Counted from the stretch's first letter, positions 9,905 to 16,836 are shown. The stretch: DNA of 16,836 nucleotides from Opitutaceae bacterium (GCA_025352845.1 JANXSC010000257.1:1-16836); one strand, 5' to 3'. Translations and numbers: made by a program. The notes: a model not told the origin generated them from the sequence alone.

Positions 9905-9933
9905 TTGACGCGAGTTCAGCCAGCGCATTAAAT
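9905..9933 (+). promoter_or_regulatory. Sigma70-like promoter of the arsR-SRPBCC operon
   Basis: TTGACG (9905-9910) and TTAAAT (9928-9933) are separated by exactly 17 nt, matching 5 of 6 and 4 of 6 consensus positions. Predicted transcription start is near 9940, just where the palindromic operator begins, so bound repressor would block initiation. Confidence 0.6.
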
Positions 9934-9940
9934 TTAGCGC

Positions 9941-9968
9941 TTGCTTAATTAAGCAATTACTTAATTAA
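9941..9968 (+). promoter_or_regulatory. Palindromic operator overlapping the arsR start (autoregulation)
   Basis: TTGCTTAATTAAGCAA (9941-9956) is a perfect 16-bp palindrome. A second copy of CTTAATTAA begins 16 bp after the first (9944 and 9960) and runs into the ATG. The nested inverted repeat TTAAG-N6-CTTAA (9949-9964) is also present. Dyads of this size overlapping start sites are typical of ArsR/SmtB repressor operators; autoregulation of the gene just downstream is the natural inference. Confidence 0.7.
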
Positions 9969-10321
9969 TGCCGGCCATGCAAAGCCTCCTTGCCATCGCC
10001 GACCCAACGCGGCGCCGGATTGTCGAACTGCTCGCGGTGCGCGAGCGGACGGCGGGGGAACTCGTCGAGGAATTTGACATGAGCGCGCCGGCGATTTCCC
10101 AGCATCTGAAAGTGCTACGCGAAGCGGGGCTCGTGACCGTGCGCGCCGAGGGCCAGTCGCGCGTGCAGGTGCTCAATCCCGACGGGCTCGGCGACCTCGA
10201 AGACTGGCTGGAGAAAACGCGCTCGGTCTGGTCGCGCCGGCTCGACGCCCTCGAACGCGAGCTGCGCGCGGAGGACGAACGCAACGCGAAGGCCGAGAAA
10301 ACGAAAAAATCTTCCTCATGA
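9968..10321 (+). CDS. ArsR-family winged-helix transcriptional repressor
   Basis: A 117-residue ArsR/SmtB-type regulator. The winged helix occupies about 1-90, with 'LLAIADPTRRRIVELLAVRERTAGELVEEF' followed by the recognition helix 'SAPAISQHLKVLREAGLV' and wing 'RAEGQSRVQVLNP'. The ELCV-C metal motif of arsenic- or cadmium-sensing members is absent and there are no cysteines. This puts it in the large metal-independent subgroup usually paired with SRPBCC proteins. A lysine- and glutamate-rich tail follows. The TGA overlaps the next gene's start as ATGA (10318-10321), so the two proteins are translationally coupled. ATG at 9968 sits within the second operator repeat; no Shine-Dalgarno precedes it, and transcription would start about 28 nt upstream. 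Confidence 0.93.
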   Translation: MPAMQSLLAIADPTRRRIVELLAVRERTAGELVEEFDMSAPAISQHLKVLREAGLVTVRAEGQSRVQVLNPDGLGDLEDWLEKTRSVWSRRLDALERELRAEDERNAKAEKTKKSSS

Positions 10322-10863
10322 AAACCAACGACCAACCCGGAACTTTCCACGGCCCGGCGGAAGTGCGCCTCGTGCGCACGCTGCCCGGCCCCATCGAGCG
10401 CATCTGGCAGTATCTCACGGACGACGAAAAGCGCGCCCGCTGGTTTGCCGGCGGCCCGATGGAGCCGAAAAAGGGCGGCAAGATGGAGCTGTTCTTCCTC
10501 CACAAGAACCTCGCGCCCGGCGAGACCCCGCCCGAAAAAATGAAGCACGTGCAGGATCCCGGCTTCAAGATGCCGGGCACCGTGCTGCGCTGGGAGCCAC
10601 CGCGCGTGCTCAGCTACACCTTCGACGAAGATTCCGACGTCACCTTCGAACTCACGCCGCAGGGCAAGGAGGTCGTCCTCGTGCTCACGCATCGCGCCCG
10701 CGGTGAAGATATCCCCTCTATCACCGGTTATGCGAGTGGCTGGCACTCGCACTTCGCGCTGCTCATTGCATTGCTAGAAGGCACGCCGCCGCCGCCGTTC
10801 TGGGCGACGCATCTTCGGCTCAAGGCCGAATACGAAAAAACCTACGCCGCGCTGAAGACCTAG
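10318..10863 (+). CDS. SRPBCC/AHSA1-domain protein
   Basis: A 181-residue START/Bet v1-fold protein of the AHSA1 (Aha1 C-terminal-like) family. Typical elements are the opening strand and helix 'VRLVRTLPGPIERIWQYLTDDEKRARWFAGG', the middle 'PGTVLRWEPPRVLSYTF', 'DVTFELTPQGKEVVLVLTH', and the C-terminal helix 'GYASGWHSHFALLIALLEG'. The fold encloses a hydrophobic cavity, so a small ligand is expected, but none is known for most bacterial members. Start overlaps the stop of the ArsR-type gene by 4 nt, with no independent ribosome site visible. In many genomes such pairs form autoregulated stress or ligand-responsive units, and DUF899 genes often accompany them, as here. The ligand-for-repressor idea is inference. 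Confidence 0.9.
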   Translation: MKTNDQPGTFHGPAEVRLVRTLPGPIERIWQYLTDDEKRARWFAGGPMEPKKGGKMELFFLHKNLAPGETPPEKMKHVQDPGFKMPGTVLRWEPPRVLSYTFDEDSDVTFELTPQGKEVVLVLTHRARGEDIPSITGYASGWHSHFALLIALLEGTPPPPFWATHLRLKAEYEKTYAALKT

Positions 10864-10896
10864 CGGCGCGCCGCCCGTCAGGTTCAAAAAATTTCG

Positions 10897-10914
10897 GGGC
10901 ACTGTCCGGTGCCC
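10897..10914. repeat. Short GC hairpin after the arsR-SRPBCC operon
   Basis: GGGCAC (10897-10902) and GTGCCC (10909-10914) form a perfect 6-bp stem with a 6-nt loop, 33 nt after the SRPBCC stop. No T-run follows, so it is at best a weak or factor-assisted terminator. Confidence 0.35.
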
Positions 10915-10927
10915 TGCCAGCGGAGCC

Positions 10928-10984
10928 ATGTCCGCAAACCTCAACCTTAGTCGTCAAAACTCAGAACCAAAACACATCCCATGA
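10928..10984 (+). CDS. Possible 18-codon leader ORF overlapping the DUF899 start
   Basis: ATG at 10928 opens an 18-residue frame (MSANLNLSRQNSEPKHIP) whose TGA overlaps the next gene's ATG as ATGA (10981-10984). The overlap could couple translation to the DUF899 gene, which has no visible Shine-Dalgarno of its own. A GGAG sits too close (2 nt) to this ATG to be a good site. Chance occurrence is quite possible. Confidence 0.25.
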   Translation: MSANLNLSRQNSEPKHIP

Positions 10985-11727
10985 AAACCAACTCGTTCGA
11001 AACACCGACCATCGTCTCGCCGGAAAAATGGCTCGCGGCCCGGCGCGAATTACTCCGCGAGGAAAAGGAATTCACCCGCCTGCAGGACAAAATCAACACA
11101 CGCCGCCGCGCGCTACCGTGGGTGAAAGTCGGGAAACCCTACACCTTCGCCACGCCGCGCGGCCGCGTGTCGTTGGCGGATCTCTTCGGGGGCCGCAGCC
11201 AACTCATCGTCCAGCACTTCATGCTCGGCCCCGGCTGGGAGGAGGGCTGCAAGAGCTGCTCCTTCATGATGGATCATTTCAATCCCACGGTGGCGCACCT
11301 GGCCGCCCGCGACGTGGCGTTTACGGCCGTCTCCCACGCGCCGCTCGCCGAAATCCTGCCCTTCAAGGAACGCATGGGTTGGGACGTGAACTGGGTCTCG
11401 TCGCACGGGACTGATTTCAACTTCGATTTCCACGTGTCGTTCACGCCCGAGGAACTCGCGAGCGGCTCGGTCCATTACAACTACGGCAAGCAGCCCTTTC
11501 CCCATGAAGAAGCTCCCGGCATCAGCGTCTTCGCTCGTGATGCCGCCGGCGCGGTTTACCACACCTATTCCACCTACGGCCGCGGAGTCGAAATCATCAT
11601 GGGCACCTACCGCCTGCTCGACATGGTCCCGAAGGGCCGTGACGAAGAAGGCCTGAAGTATGGTATGGAATGGCTCCGCCACCACGATCGCTACGACCAA
11701 CTGGCCAATGTCGCCGCGGCGCACTGA
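10981..11727 (+). CDS. DUF899 thioredoxin-like family protein
   Basis: A 248-residue cytoplasmic protein of the DUF899 family, predicted thioredoxin-fold dithiol-disulfide oxidoreductases. Family landmarks are 'EKWLAARRELLREEKEFTRL' (15-34), 'LPWVKVGKPYTF', 'SLADLFGGRSQLIVQHFMLGP', a redox-type CxxC (C90-K-S-C93) in 'EEGCKSCSFMMDHFN', and the conserved 'FNFDFHVSFTPEEL' and 'VYHTYSTYGRGVE'. Length is normal for the family. Substrates have not been established as far as I know. It follows the ArsR-SRPBCC pair by 117 bp, a grouping often seen in other genomes, but it may have its own promoter. Its 3' end overlaps the start of a small membrane-protein gene by 20 bp. The only cysteines obvious in the sequence are the CxxC pair, which supports a redox role. 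Confidence 0.9.
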   Translation: MKTNSFETPTIVSPEKWLAARRELLREEKEFTRLQDKINTRRRALPWVKVGKPYTFATPRGRVSLADLFGGRSQLIVQHFMLGPGWEEGCKSCSFMMDHFNPTVAHLAARDVAFTAVSHAPLAEILPFKERMGWDVNWVSSHGTDFNFDFHVSFTPEELASGSVHYNYGKQPFPHEEAPGISVFARDAAGAVYHTYSTYGRGVEIIMGTYRLLDMVPKGRDEEGLKYGMEWLRHHDRYDQLANVAAAH

Positions 11728-12067
11728 AACTTTCCGGCGATCGTCACGCTGGCTTACGGGAACCGTGTTTCTCGCGCTCGCGCCGAAATGCGTGCTGTGT
11801 GCGGCGGCTTACTTCGGTCTCGGCGCTGCGCTGGGTCTCGGCGGTCTGGAAATCTGCGGCGACGCGGCCGGCCCAGCCATGCCGTGGGCGTCATGGATCT
11901 CGGCATCCGGCGTCATCCTTGGAGTGATCGGATTTGCGGCGAGTTTCAGGTGCCGCCGCGGTCGGGCGGAACTTGAGGCGAAACCATCGCCGGGTCCAAC
12001 AATGGAGCACGCGAGAGTGGGGCTTGCATCGGTTGGCACGTCCGGGCTTTCGACGTCGGCGCGTTGA
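11708..12067 (+). CDS. Small two-helix membrane protein with KCxxC motif
   Basis: A 119-residue protein in a frame overlapping the end of the DUF899 gene by 20 bp. After a basic N-terminus (MSPRRTETFRRSSRW) comes a first membrane segment ('LTGTVFLALAPKCVLCAAAYFGLGAALGLGG', about 17-47) and a second ('WASWISASGVILGVIGFAASF', about 61-81). A basic, low-complexity tail without clear structure follows. The 'APKCVLCAAAYF' motif resembles small membrane proteins of the MerC-like or 'PKCPLCAAAY' type, where a CxxC at the membrane face may bind metal or take part in thiol exchange. That function would fit the neighbouring CxxC protein, but it is inference. An upstream ATG at 11660 in the same frame would lie inside the DUF899 gene and is less likely. 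Confidence 0.62.
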   Translation: MSPRRTETFRRSSRWLTGTVFLALAPKCVLCAAAYFGLGAALGLGGLEICGDAAGPAMPWASWISASGVILGVIGFAASFRCRRGRAELEAKPSPGPTMEHARVGLASVGTSGLSTSAR

Positions 12068-12097
12068 CCGCGCCGCTCGCACCCACATCGTGCCGAC

Positions 12098-14230
12098 ATG
12101 ACCAAACACCCGCGCTACCCCGCGTCGGCAGCCTTCACCGCCCTCATCGTTACCGCCATCGCCTCCATGCCCGTCGTCGCCGCCGACGCCGAGAATCCGC
12201 TGCTCACCGAGAGCACGCTGCCGTTTGGTTATCCGCGGTTCGATCTCGTGCAGGATGCGCACTTCCTGCCGGCGTTTGCGCAGGGGATGGCGGAAAATCT
12301 CCGCGAGGTCGCGGCCATCGCGGACAATCCGGCATCGGCCACGTTCGACAACACCGTCGTCGCGCTGGAGCGTGCGGGGCGGCTGCTCAGTCGCGTCAAC
12401 GGCCTCTTCTCCAATCTCAACGGCACGCTCACCAATCCCGAGCGGCAGAAAATCCAGCGCGACATCGCGCCGAAACTCTCGGCGCACAGCGACGCCATCC
12501 GGCTTAACCCCGCGCTCTTCGCGCGCATCGCGGCGCTCTACGACGCGCGCGCCACGCTCGGGCTCGACGCGGAATCGCAGCGGCTGCTCTGGCGTTACCA
12601 TCAGGATTTCGTGCGCAGCGGCGCGCAGCTCCCCGAGGCCGACAAGGCAAAGCTCCGCGCGCTCAATGCCGACCTCGCAACGCTGCAGACCACGTTAACC
12701 CAAAACGTCCTCAAGGAGCGCGCCGCCTCCGCCATCGTCGTTGCCACGCGCGAGGAACTCGCGGGGCTCGACGATGCCGCGATTGACGCCGCTGCTGCCG
12801 CCGCGAAAACTGCGGGACAAGAGGGCAAGTTTCTCCTCAGCCTGCAAAACACCACCGGGCAGCCGCCGCTCGCCAGCCTGAAACACCGCGCGGTGCGCGA
12901 ACGCCTGATGGCCGCCTCACTCGCGCGCGGGAGCCGCGGTGGTGAGTTCGACAACCGCGCGGCCGTCTCGGCCATCGCGAAGAAACGCGCGGAACGCGCC
13001 GCCCTCCTCGGCTTCACGCATCACGCCGCCTATCAGCTCGAGGAGCAGACCGTCGGCACCGTGGACGTGCTGAACAAACTCCTCGCGCAACTCGCCCCGC
13101 CCGCCGTCGCCAACGCCCGCCGCGAGGCCGCCGCGATGCAGGCCCTCGTCGATGCGGAGAAAGGCGGCTTCACGATCGGCGCGGCCGACTGGGAGCTTTA
13201 CTCGGAGAAAGTGCGTCAGGCGCGCTACGCCTTCGACGGCGAACAGCTCCGGCCCTACTTCGAGCTCAACCGCGTCGTGCGCGACGGCGTGTTCTACGCG
13301 GCGACGCGGCTCTACGGCATTACGTTCAAGGAGCGGCGCGACCTGCCGGTTTACGAGCCGAGTGTGCGCACCTTCGACGTGTTCGAGGCCGACGGCACGC
13401 CGCTCGCGATTTTCATTTTGGATTATTACGCGCGGCCGACGAAGAACGGCGGCGCGTGGATGAACGCCTACGTTTCGCAGAGCAGCCTCCTCGGCACGCG
13501 GCCCGTAATCGCAAACCACCTCAACATCCCGCCGCCACCCGCCGGCCAGCCCACGCTGCTGACCTACGACGAGGTGAACACCGCGTTCCACGAGTTCGGC
13601 CACGCGTTGCACGGGATGTTTTCCAAGGTGAAATATCCGCGCTTCGCCGGCACCGCGGTCCCGCGCGACTTTGTGGAGTATCCCTCGCAGGTGAACGAAA
13701 TGTGGATGACGTGGCCCGACGTGCTGAAAAATTACGCGAAGCACCACGAGACCGGCGCGCCGATACCCGCCGAGCTGCTCGCGAAAGTTTCCGCCGCGGC
13801 GAAATTCAACCAGGGCTTCAAGACCACCGAATATCTCGCCGCCACGCTGCTCGATCAGGCGTGGCACCAGATTGGGGCGACCGAAGTGCCGGACGCCGAC
13901 GGCGTGCTGGCCTTCGAGGCGGCGGCGCTGAAAAAATACGGTGTCGATTTCGCGCCCGTGCCGCCGCGCTACCGCTCGACGTATTTCTCGCACACCTTCG
14001 CCGGCGGCTACTCGGCCGGCTACTATTCCTACATCTGGAGCGAGGTGCTCGACGCGTGCAGCGTCGATTGGATCAAAGCCCACGGCGGCCTCACGCGCGC
14101 CAACGGCGACCGCCTCCGCGCCACCGTGCTCTCGCGCGGCGGCAGCGACGATGCGTTGAAACTCTTCCGCGATTTCACCGGCGGCGATCCGGATGTGACG
14201 CCACTGCTCAAGCGGCGCGGCCTCGACTGA
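12098..14230 (+). CDS. Exported M3-family zinc oligopeptidase (Dcp/OpdA-like)
   Basis: A 710-residue metallopeptidase of family M3 (thimet oligopeptidase/peptidyl-dipeptidase group), close to the ~680 residues of E. coli Dcp and OpdA. A signal peptide (hydrophobic 'AAFTALIVTAIASMPVVAA', 11-29) predicts a periplasmic location, unlike the cytosolic E. coli relatives. The zinc site is intact: HEFGH at 498-502 gives two histidine ligands and the catalytic E499, and E527 in 'RDFVEYPSQVNEMW' is the third ligand, at the family spacing. The C-terminal 'YRSTYFSHTFAGGYSAGYYSYIWSEVLDA' block carries the substrate-binding histidine/tyrosine region. It would cleave short peptides, probably for nutrition or wall/protein turnover. 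'SQVNEMW' and 'PRDFVEYPSQ' favour the Dcp/OpdA subgroup; exo- versus endo-activity cannot be decided. A TTGACC lies 28 nt before the gene with a poor -10 box, giving another short-leader arrangement. Confidence 0.93.
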   Translation: MTKHPRYPASAAFTALIVTAIASMPVVAADAENPLLTESTLPFGYPRFDLVQDAHFLPAFAQGMAENLREVAAIADNPASATFDNTVVALERAGRLLSRVNGLFSNLNGTLTNPERQKIQRDIAPKLSAHSDAIRLNPALFARIAALYDARATLGLDAESQRLLWRYHQDFVRSGAQLPEADKAKLRALNADLATLQTTLTQNVLKERAASAIVVATREELAGLDDAAIDAAAAAAKTAGQEGKFLLSLQNTTGQPPLASLKHRAVRERLMAASLARGSRGGEFDNRAAVSAIAKKRAERAALLGFTHHAAYQLEEQTVGTVDVLNKLLAQLAPPAVANARREAAAMQALVDAEKGGFTIGAADWELYSEKVRQARYAFDGEQLRPYFELNRVVRDGVFYAATRLYGITFKERRDLPVYEPSVRTFDVFEADGTPLAIFILDYYARPTKNGGAWMNAYVSQSSLLGTRPVIANHLNIPPPPAGQPTLLTYDEVNTAFHEFGHALHGMFSKVKYPRFAGTAVPRDFVEYPSQVNEMWMTWPDVLKNYAKHHETGAPIPAELLAKVSAAAKFNQGFKTTEYLAATLLDQAWHQIGATEVPDADGVLAFEAAALKKYGVDFAPVPPRYRSTYFSHTFAGGYSAGYYSYIWSEVLDACSVDWIKAHGGLTRANGDRLRATVLSRGGSDDALKLFRDFTGGDPDVTPLLKRRGLD

Positions 14231-14333
14231 GCACGGGCGCGCGGGTGTCGTTGCGGAGCAGGCGTCCCCCGGGGGCCGCAGTAAACATAATTTTCACCCC
14301 GCGACGGCGAACCGAATTTCCAGTCCCGGGTCC

Positions 14334-14792
14334 ATGGTCGTTCCAGCTGCCACCGCGACACCACCCGTGCCCTCTTCCGATTCACATCCCGTCACTGGCC
14401 GCCCGCCCTCGCGCCGCCTGCGCATCCTCTACGCCGACGACGTGCGCGAGCTGCGGGAAATCACCCGAATTTCCTTTGAGCGCGCCGGCCATCACATCGA
14501 GTGCGTGGATGACGGCGACGTCGCGCTCGCCCGCCTCACCGGCGCGACCGACTGCGAGCTCATCATCACCGATCACTGCATGCCAAAGATGGACGGGCTG
14601 GAACTCGTGACCCAGCTGCGTAATCAAAAATTTCCCGGCAAGATCGTCGTGTTTTGCTCCGAGCTGAGCAGCGAAGTCGCCGCCGCGTATCGCACCGTGG
14701 GCGTCGACAACATTCTCTACAAACCCGTCTTTCCCTCCAAGCTGCGGCAGATCATCGTGGAGCTTTTTCCCGATTCCGGGCCGGGTCACTGA
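14334..14792 (+). CDS. Stand-alone response-regulator receiver protein
   Basis: A 152-residue protein with a single CheY-like receiver domain and no output domain. The acidic pocket D35-D36 ('LYADDVREL'), phospho-acceptor D80 ('LIITDHCMPKMDG'), switch residue S109 ('VVFCSE') and invariant K130 ('LYKPVFP') are all present, so it should be phosphorylatable. A proline- and serine-rich N-terminal extension of about 28 residues precedes the domain. It may be disordered, or the true start may lie further in, although no better ATG is seen. With no kinase or DNA-binding domain nearby, it probably acts by protein-protein contact, like CheY- or Spo0F-type regulators; the partner is unknown. A CATAAT box lies at 14286-14291, but no -35 at a suitable distance was found. 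Confidence 0.9.
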   Translation: MVVPAATATPPVPSSDSHPVTGRPPSRRLRILYADDVRELREITRISFERAGHHIECVDDGDVALARLTGATDCELIITDHCMPKMDGLELVTQLRNQKFPGKIVVFCSELSSEVAAAYRTVGVDNILYKPVFPSKLRQIIVELFPDSGPGH

Positions 14793-14859
14793 CCGCACCA
14801 CCCGGCGCGCCGTGCCGTGGCTTTGCGCTTGTCGGACCGGTCGGTTCGCACGAGCCTGA

Positions 14860-15462
14860 GTGCCCGTGCAACGTTCCAGCATTCCCCAACGGCGGCGCCC
14901 GGTTGCGGCTGTGCGCGGCCTCTTGCTGGCCGTCATTGTCGTCGCGCACGCCGTCGCCGCCTCGCGCGACGACGACCGCGTCACCCGGCTCAAAGCCGAG
15001 ATCACCGCCATCGACTCCGTGCGGCAAAGCGCGAAGACCGACAACGAGAAGCGCGCGCTCGATGCCCGGCAACAGAGCCTGAGGAAGGAACTCGGCATCC
15101 TCGAGGAGCGTCAGGCCATCGACACCCGGCAGCGCGAGCTGACCGAGGGCATCAACGCCAGCCCGCTCGATACGCTGCGCGAAAAATTGCGCGGCATCGT
15201 GCGCACCGCCGACGAAGGCGCCGCGCAGCTACTCGCGCTGAGCACGCGCCGCCAAAAAGCCTCCGCCGATCGCGACACCCTCGGCGCCCAGCTCGAGGCC
15301 GCCCGCCGCGAGCCCAAGCCGAACGCCGCCCGCCTGGCCGAGCTTGAGGAGGGCCTGTTCACCCGCAACGAAGAGCTGCGCGCCCTCGCGCTCGAACGCG
15401 AGGCCGTCGAAAGCGAAATCGAGCTCGCCCGCGAAGGCGACCGCCTGCGCGGCGTGCTCTAG
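14860..15462 (+). CDS. N-terminal fragment: exported coiled-coil domain of the MscS-type channel
   Basis: This is the portion before the TAG, 200 residues. A signal-anchor or signal peptide ('VRGLLLAVIVVAHAVAAS', about 18-35) is followed by an almost uninterrupted heptad-rich, charged coiled coil (36-200), such as 'RLKAEITAIDSVRQSA' and 'ALEREAVESEIELAREGDRL'. On its own it would be a periplasmic helical rod with no pore. Confidence 0.55.
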   Translation: MPVQRSSIPQRRRPVAAVRGLLLAVIVVAHAVAASRDDDRVTRLKAEITAIDSVRQSAKTDNEKRALDARQQSLRKELGILEERQAIDTRQRELTEGINASPLDTLREKLRGIVRTADEGAAQLLALSTRRQKASADRDTLGAQLEAARREPKPNAARLAELEEGLFTRNEELRALALEREAVESEIELAREGDRLRGVL

Positions 15463-15552
15463 ACCAACGAGCCCGTCGCCAAGTCCACCCTCCGCTCGCT
15501 CTTCGAAAATTACGCCCAGCTCGGCGACAAAAAGAAAAACGACAACCGGCTG

Positions 15553-16785
15553 GTGCTGGACGCGACCAACCTCGAAAAGGATCTGAAGACCTACCAGTCC
15601 AACCTGGAGTTCGAGCGGCAAAAGCTTGCCAGCTTCGACGGCGAGGTCGCCTTTCTCGAACGGCAGACGGGGTTGTTCACCGTCAACCCGCAGCTCGCGA
15701 TCCAGCGCAGCCAGAAAAAGGCGCTCGTCGAGCGCACGCCTTTTCTCGCCGCACAGGTCGAAACCATCAAGCGCCGCCTCGCGGCCGTGCGCCTCCACCA
15801 GGAAATGATCGCGCTCGAATCGGCTTCGCTCACCGCTCAGTTCGAGACCGCCAAGGAAGCCTACTTCCGCCGGCTCCGCTGGCCGCTCGCCGCCTTCGGC
15901 ACCCTCATCGCCCTCTACATTCTCCTCTCCCACCTGATCCTGCCGATGATGTGCCGGCGCGATAACCTCATGCTCATCCGGCGGCTCGTGCGCTACCTCC
16001 ATTTCCTCGTGGCGGTGGGCGTGCTCGCCGGATTCCTGTTTCAGGATCTCGCGATGGTGGGCACGACGGTGGGCGTCGCGAGCGCCGCGCTGGTGATTTC
16101 GCTGCAGGACGTGTGCACCTCGATGTTCGCGTGGTTCGTGATCATGCTCGGCGGAAAATTCCGGATCGGCGACCGCCTCGAAATCGACGGCACGCGCGGC
16201 GATGTGCTCGATATCGAGCTCTTCCGCACGACCATGCTCGAGGTCAACGGCTGGCTCGGCACCGACCAGCCCACGGGCCGCGTGATCACGATCCCGAACA
16301 ACCACATCTTCAAGACCAAGGTCTTCAACTTCACCCACGGCCACCCCTTCATCTGGAACAAGGTCGACGTCACGATCACGTATTCGACGCCGGTCGCCAC
16401 CGCGCTCACGCTCTTCGGCCGCGTGCTGGAGGAGGAGACCCGCGATCAATTTGCCGCGGCGCAGAAAGCCGCCGCCGCGATGCAAAAGCGCTACGGCGTC
16501 GAGGATGCGGTCTACAAGCCGAAGATTCATTCTCAAATCTCCGAAGACGGCGTGACGCTGAGCCTCTTCTACGTTTCCCACTACCGCGAATCCTCCGCCA
16601 CCCGCAACCGGATCAACCGCCGGCTCGTCGCCGAACTCGAAACGCATCCCGCGATTCAGCTCGCCTACAAGACCATGCACGTCATCCGCGAAGACGCCGT
16701 GCAGGGCGGCCCGGCTGCGCGCCTCGGTTCGGATTTAACCTCGCCACCTTTCGCCCAGAAAGTGCGAATCGAGGGAAATATCTGA
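15553..16785 (+). CDS. C-terminal fragment: MscS pore and vestibule domains
   Basis: The largest intact piece after the TAG, 410 residues from an internal GTG. It retains the end of the coiled coil and the membrane helices 'WPLAAFGTLIALYILLSHLILP' and 'YLHFLVAVGVLAGFLF'. The pore-lining region 'VGVASAALVISLQDVCTSMFAWFVIMLGG' follows, then the MscS signature 'FRIGDRLEIDGTRGDVLDIE' and 'RVITIPNNHIF', and an alpha/beta vestibule ending near 'MHVIREDA'. If translated it could still insert and gate, but no ribosome site is visible before the GTG, so expression alone is doubtful. A C-terminal tail of about 30 residues has no homology I recognise. Confidence 0.7.
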   Translation: MLDATNLEKDLKTYQSNLEFERQKLASFDGEVAFLERQTGLFTVNPQLAIQRSQKKALVERTPFLAAQVETIKRRLAAVRLHQEMIALESASLTAQFETAKEAYFRRLRWPLAAFGTLIALYILLSHLILPMMCRRDNLMLIRRLVRYLHFLVAVGVLAGFLFQDLAMVGTTVGVASAALVISLQDVCTSMFAWFVIMLGGKFRIGDRLEIDGTRGDVLDIELFRTTMLEVNGWLGTDQPTGRVITIPNNHIFKTKVFNFTHGHPFIWNKVDVTITYSTPVATALTLFGRVLEEETRDQFAAAQKAAAAMQKRYGVEDAVYKPKIHSQISEDGVTLSLFYVSHYRESSATRNRINRRLVAELETHPAIQLAYKTMHVIREDAVQGGPAARLGSDLTSPPFAQKVRIEGNI

Positions 16786-16813
16786 GCCTGATGGCTTGAA
16801 TGGTTTGGCTTTT

Positions 16814-16836
16814 GTAGGGCCGGACCTTGCGTCCGT
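16814..16836. repeat. GC hairpin, probably start of an intergenic repeat cut by the window edge
   Basis: GTAGGGCCGGACCTTGCGTC begins at 16814; CGGAC (16821-16825) and GTCCG (16831-16835) form a perfect 5-bp stem around CTTGC. I recall 'GTAGGGC(C)GGAC...GTCCG' elements as recurrent intergenic repeats in Opitutaceae-like genomes. Continuation is outside the window, and a terminator role for the channel gene is possible. Confidence 0.4.

Larger units (their letters stand above)
14860..16785 (+). pseudogene. MscS-family mechanosensitive channel gene interrupted by an in-frame TAG
   Basis: One continuous frame runs from GTG 14860 to TGA 16785 and is broken only by TAG at 15460-15462, codon 201 of 642. 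The 30 codons between this TAG and the next possible start (GTG 15553) are open and strongly G/C-biased at third positions. They read in register as 'TNEPVAKSTLRSLFENYAQL', so this was one gene. A single CAG-to-TAG (Gln) change would explain it. The restored 641-residue protein would have an exported N-terminus, a long periplasmic coiled coil, membrane helices and an MscS pore/vestibule. That layout resembles large MscS relatives such as MscK or YbiO, which release solutes on hypo-osmotic shock. Alternatives are assembly error, amber read-through, or two separately translated pieces. GTG 14860 or GTG 14866 must be the start, since TGA lies directly upstream. Confidence 0.75.

Noticed and set aside
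12917..14083. 388-residue leftward frame opposite the M3 peptidase
   Set aside because: Antisense shadow covering the zinc site of a clearly real gene.
14264..14275. CCCCCGGGGG palindrome after the peptidase gene as terminator
   Set aside because: No loop is possible without losing the stem, and no T-run follows.
15229..16680. 483-residue leftward frame opposite the channel gene
   Set aside because: The channel strand has membrane helices and the MscS signature; this frame has no recognisable domain, although it crosses the TAG without interruption.

Overview
This is a GC-rich window (roughly 60-65% by eye) with dense genes, mostly G or C at third codon positions, and few clear Shine-Dalgarno sequences. 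Three features suggest a member of the Verrucomicrobiota, possibly Opitutaceae: a methionine synthase split into two proteins, a TonB-dependent receptor behind a cobalamin riboswitch, and scattered repeats of types I associate with environmental Verrucomicrobiota and Planctomycetota. The assignment is an inference; no marker gene is present.

Left edge (1-1420): the 3' end of a ParE/RelE-like toxin gene, apparently shortened by an in-frame TGA, then a leftward di-haem cytochrome c gene. B12 block (1421-7644): a leftward BtuB-like outer-membrane receptor follows a roughly 230-nt cobalamin riboswitch. Diverging from it are the two halves of B12-dependent methionine synthase: a zinc/homocysteine protein, then a folate/cobalamin/activation protein. 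The receptor brings in the cofactor that MetH consumes. The junction between the halves holds a dispersed-type repeat, and a heptanucleotide tandem repeat sits in a linker of the second half.

Accessory block (7645-9882): a 55-residue protein and a 197-residue protein sit 1 nt apart and look like a toxin-antitoxin pair, the larger with ADP-ribosyltransferase-like spacing of H, Y and E. A 431-residue lipoprotein-like protein follows; its C-terminus resembles the distal part of verrucomicrobial pilins. This block looks less GC-rich than its surroundings.

Stress/regulation block (9905-12067): an ArsR-type repressor with a well-placed sigma70-like promoter and palindromic operators, start/stop-coupled to an SRPBCC (AHSA1) protein. 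A DUF899 thioredoxin-like protein and a small cysteine-containing membrane protein follow. Right block (12098-16836): an exported M3-family oligopeptidase, a single-domain response regulator, and an MscS-type channel gene interrupted by an in-frame TAG. A GC hairpin, probably the start of another intergenic repeat, closes the window.

The best candidates for new biology are the ART-like toxin-antitoxin pair, the interrupted reading frames at both ends, and the leaderless-looking promoters. Nothing else looks like a large undescribed system.
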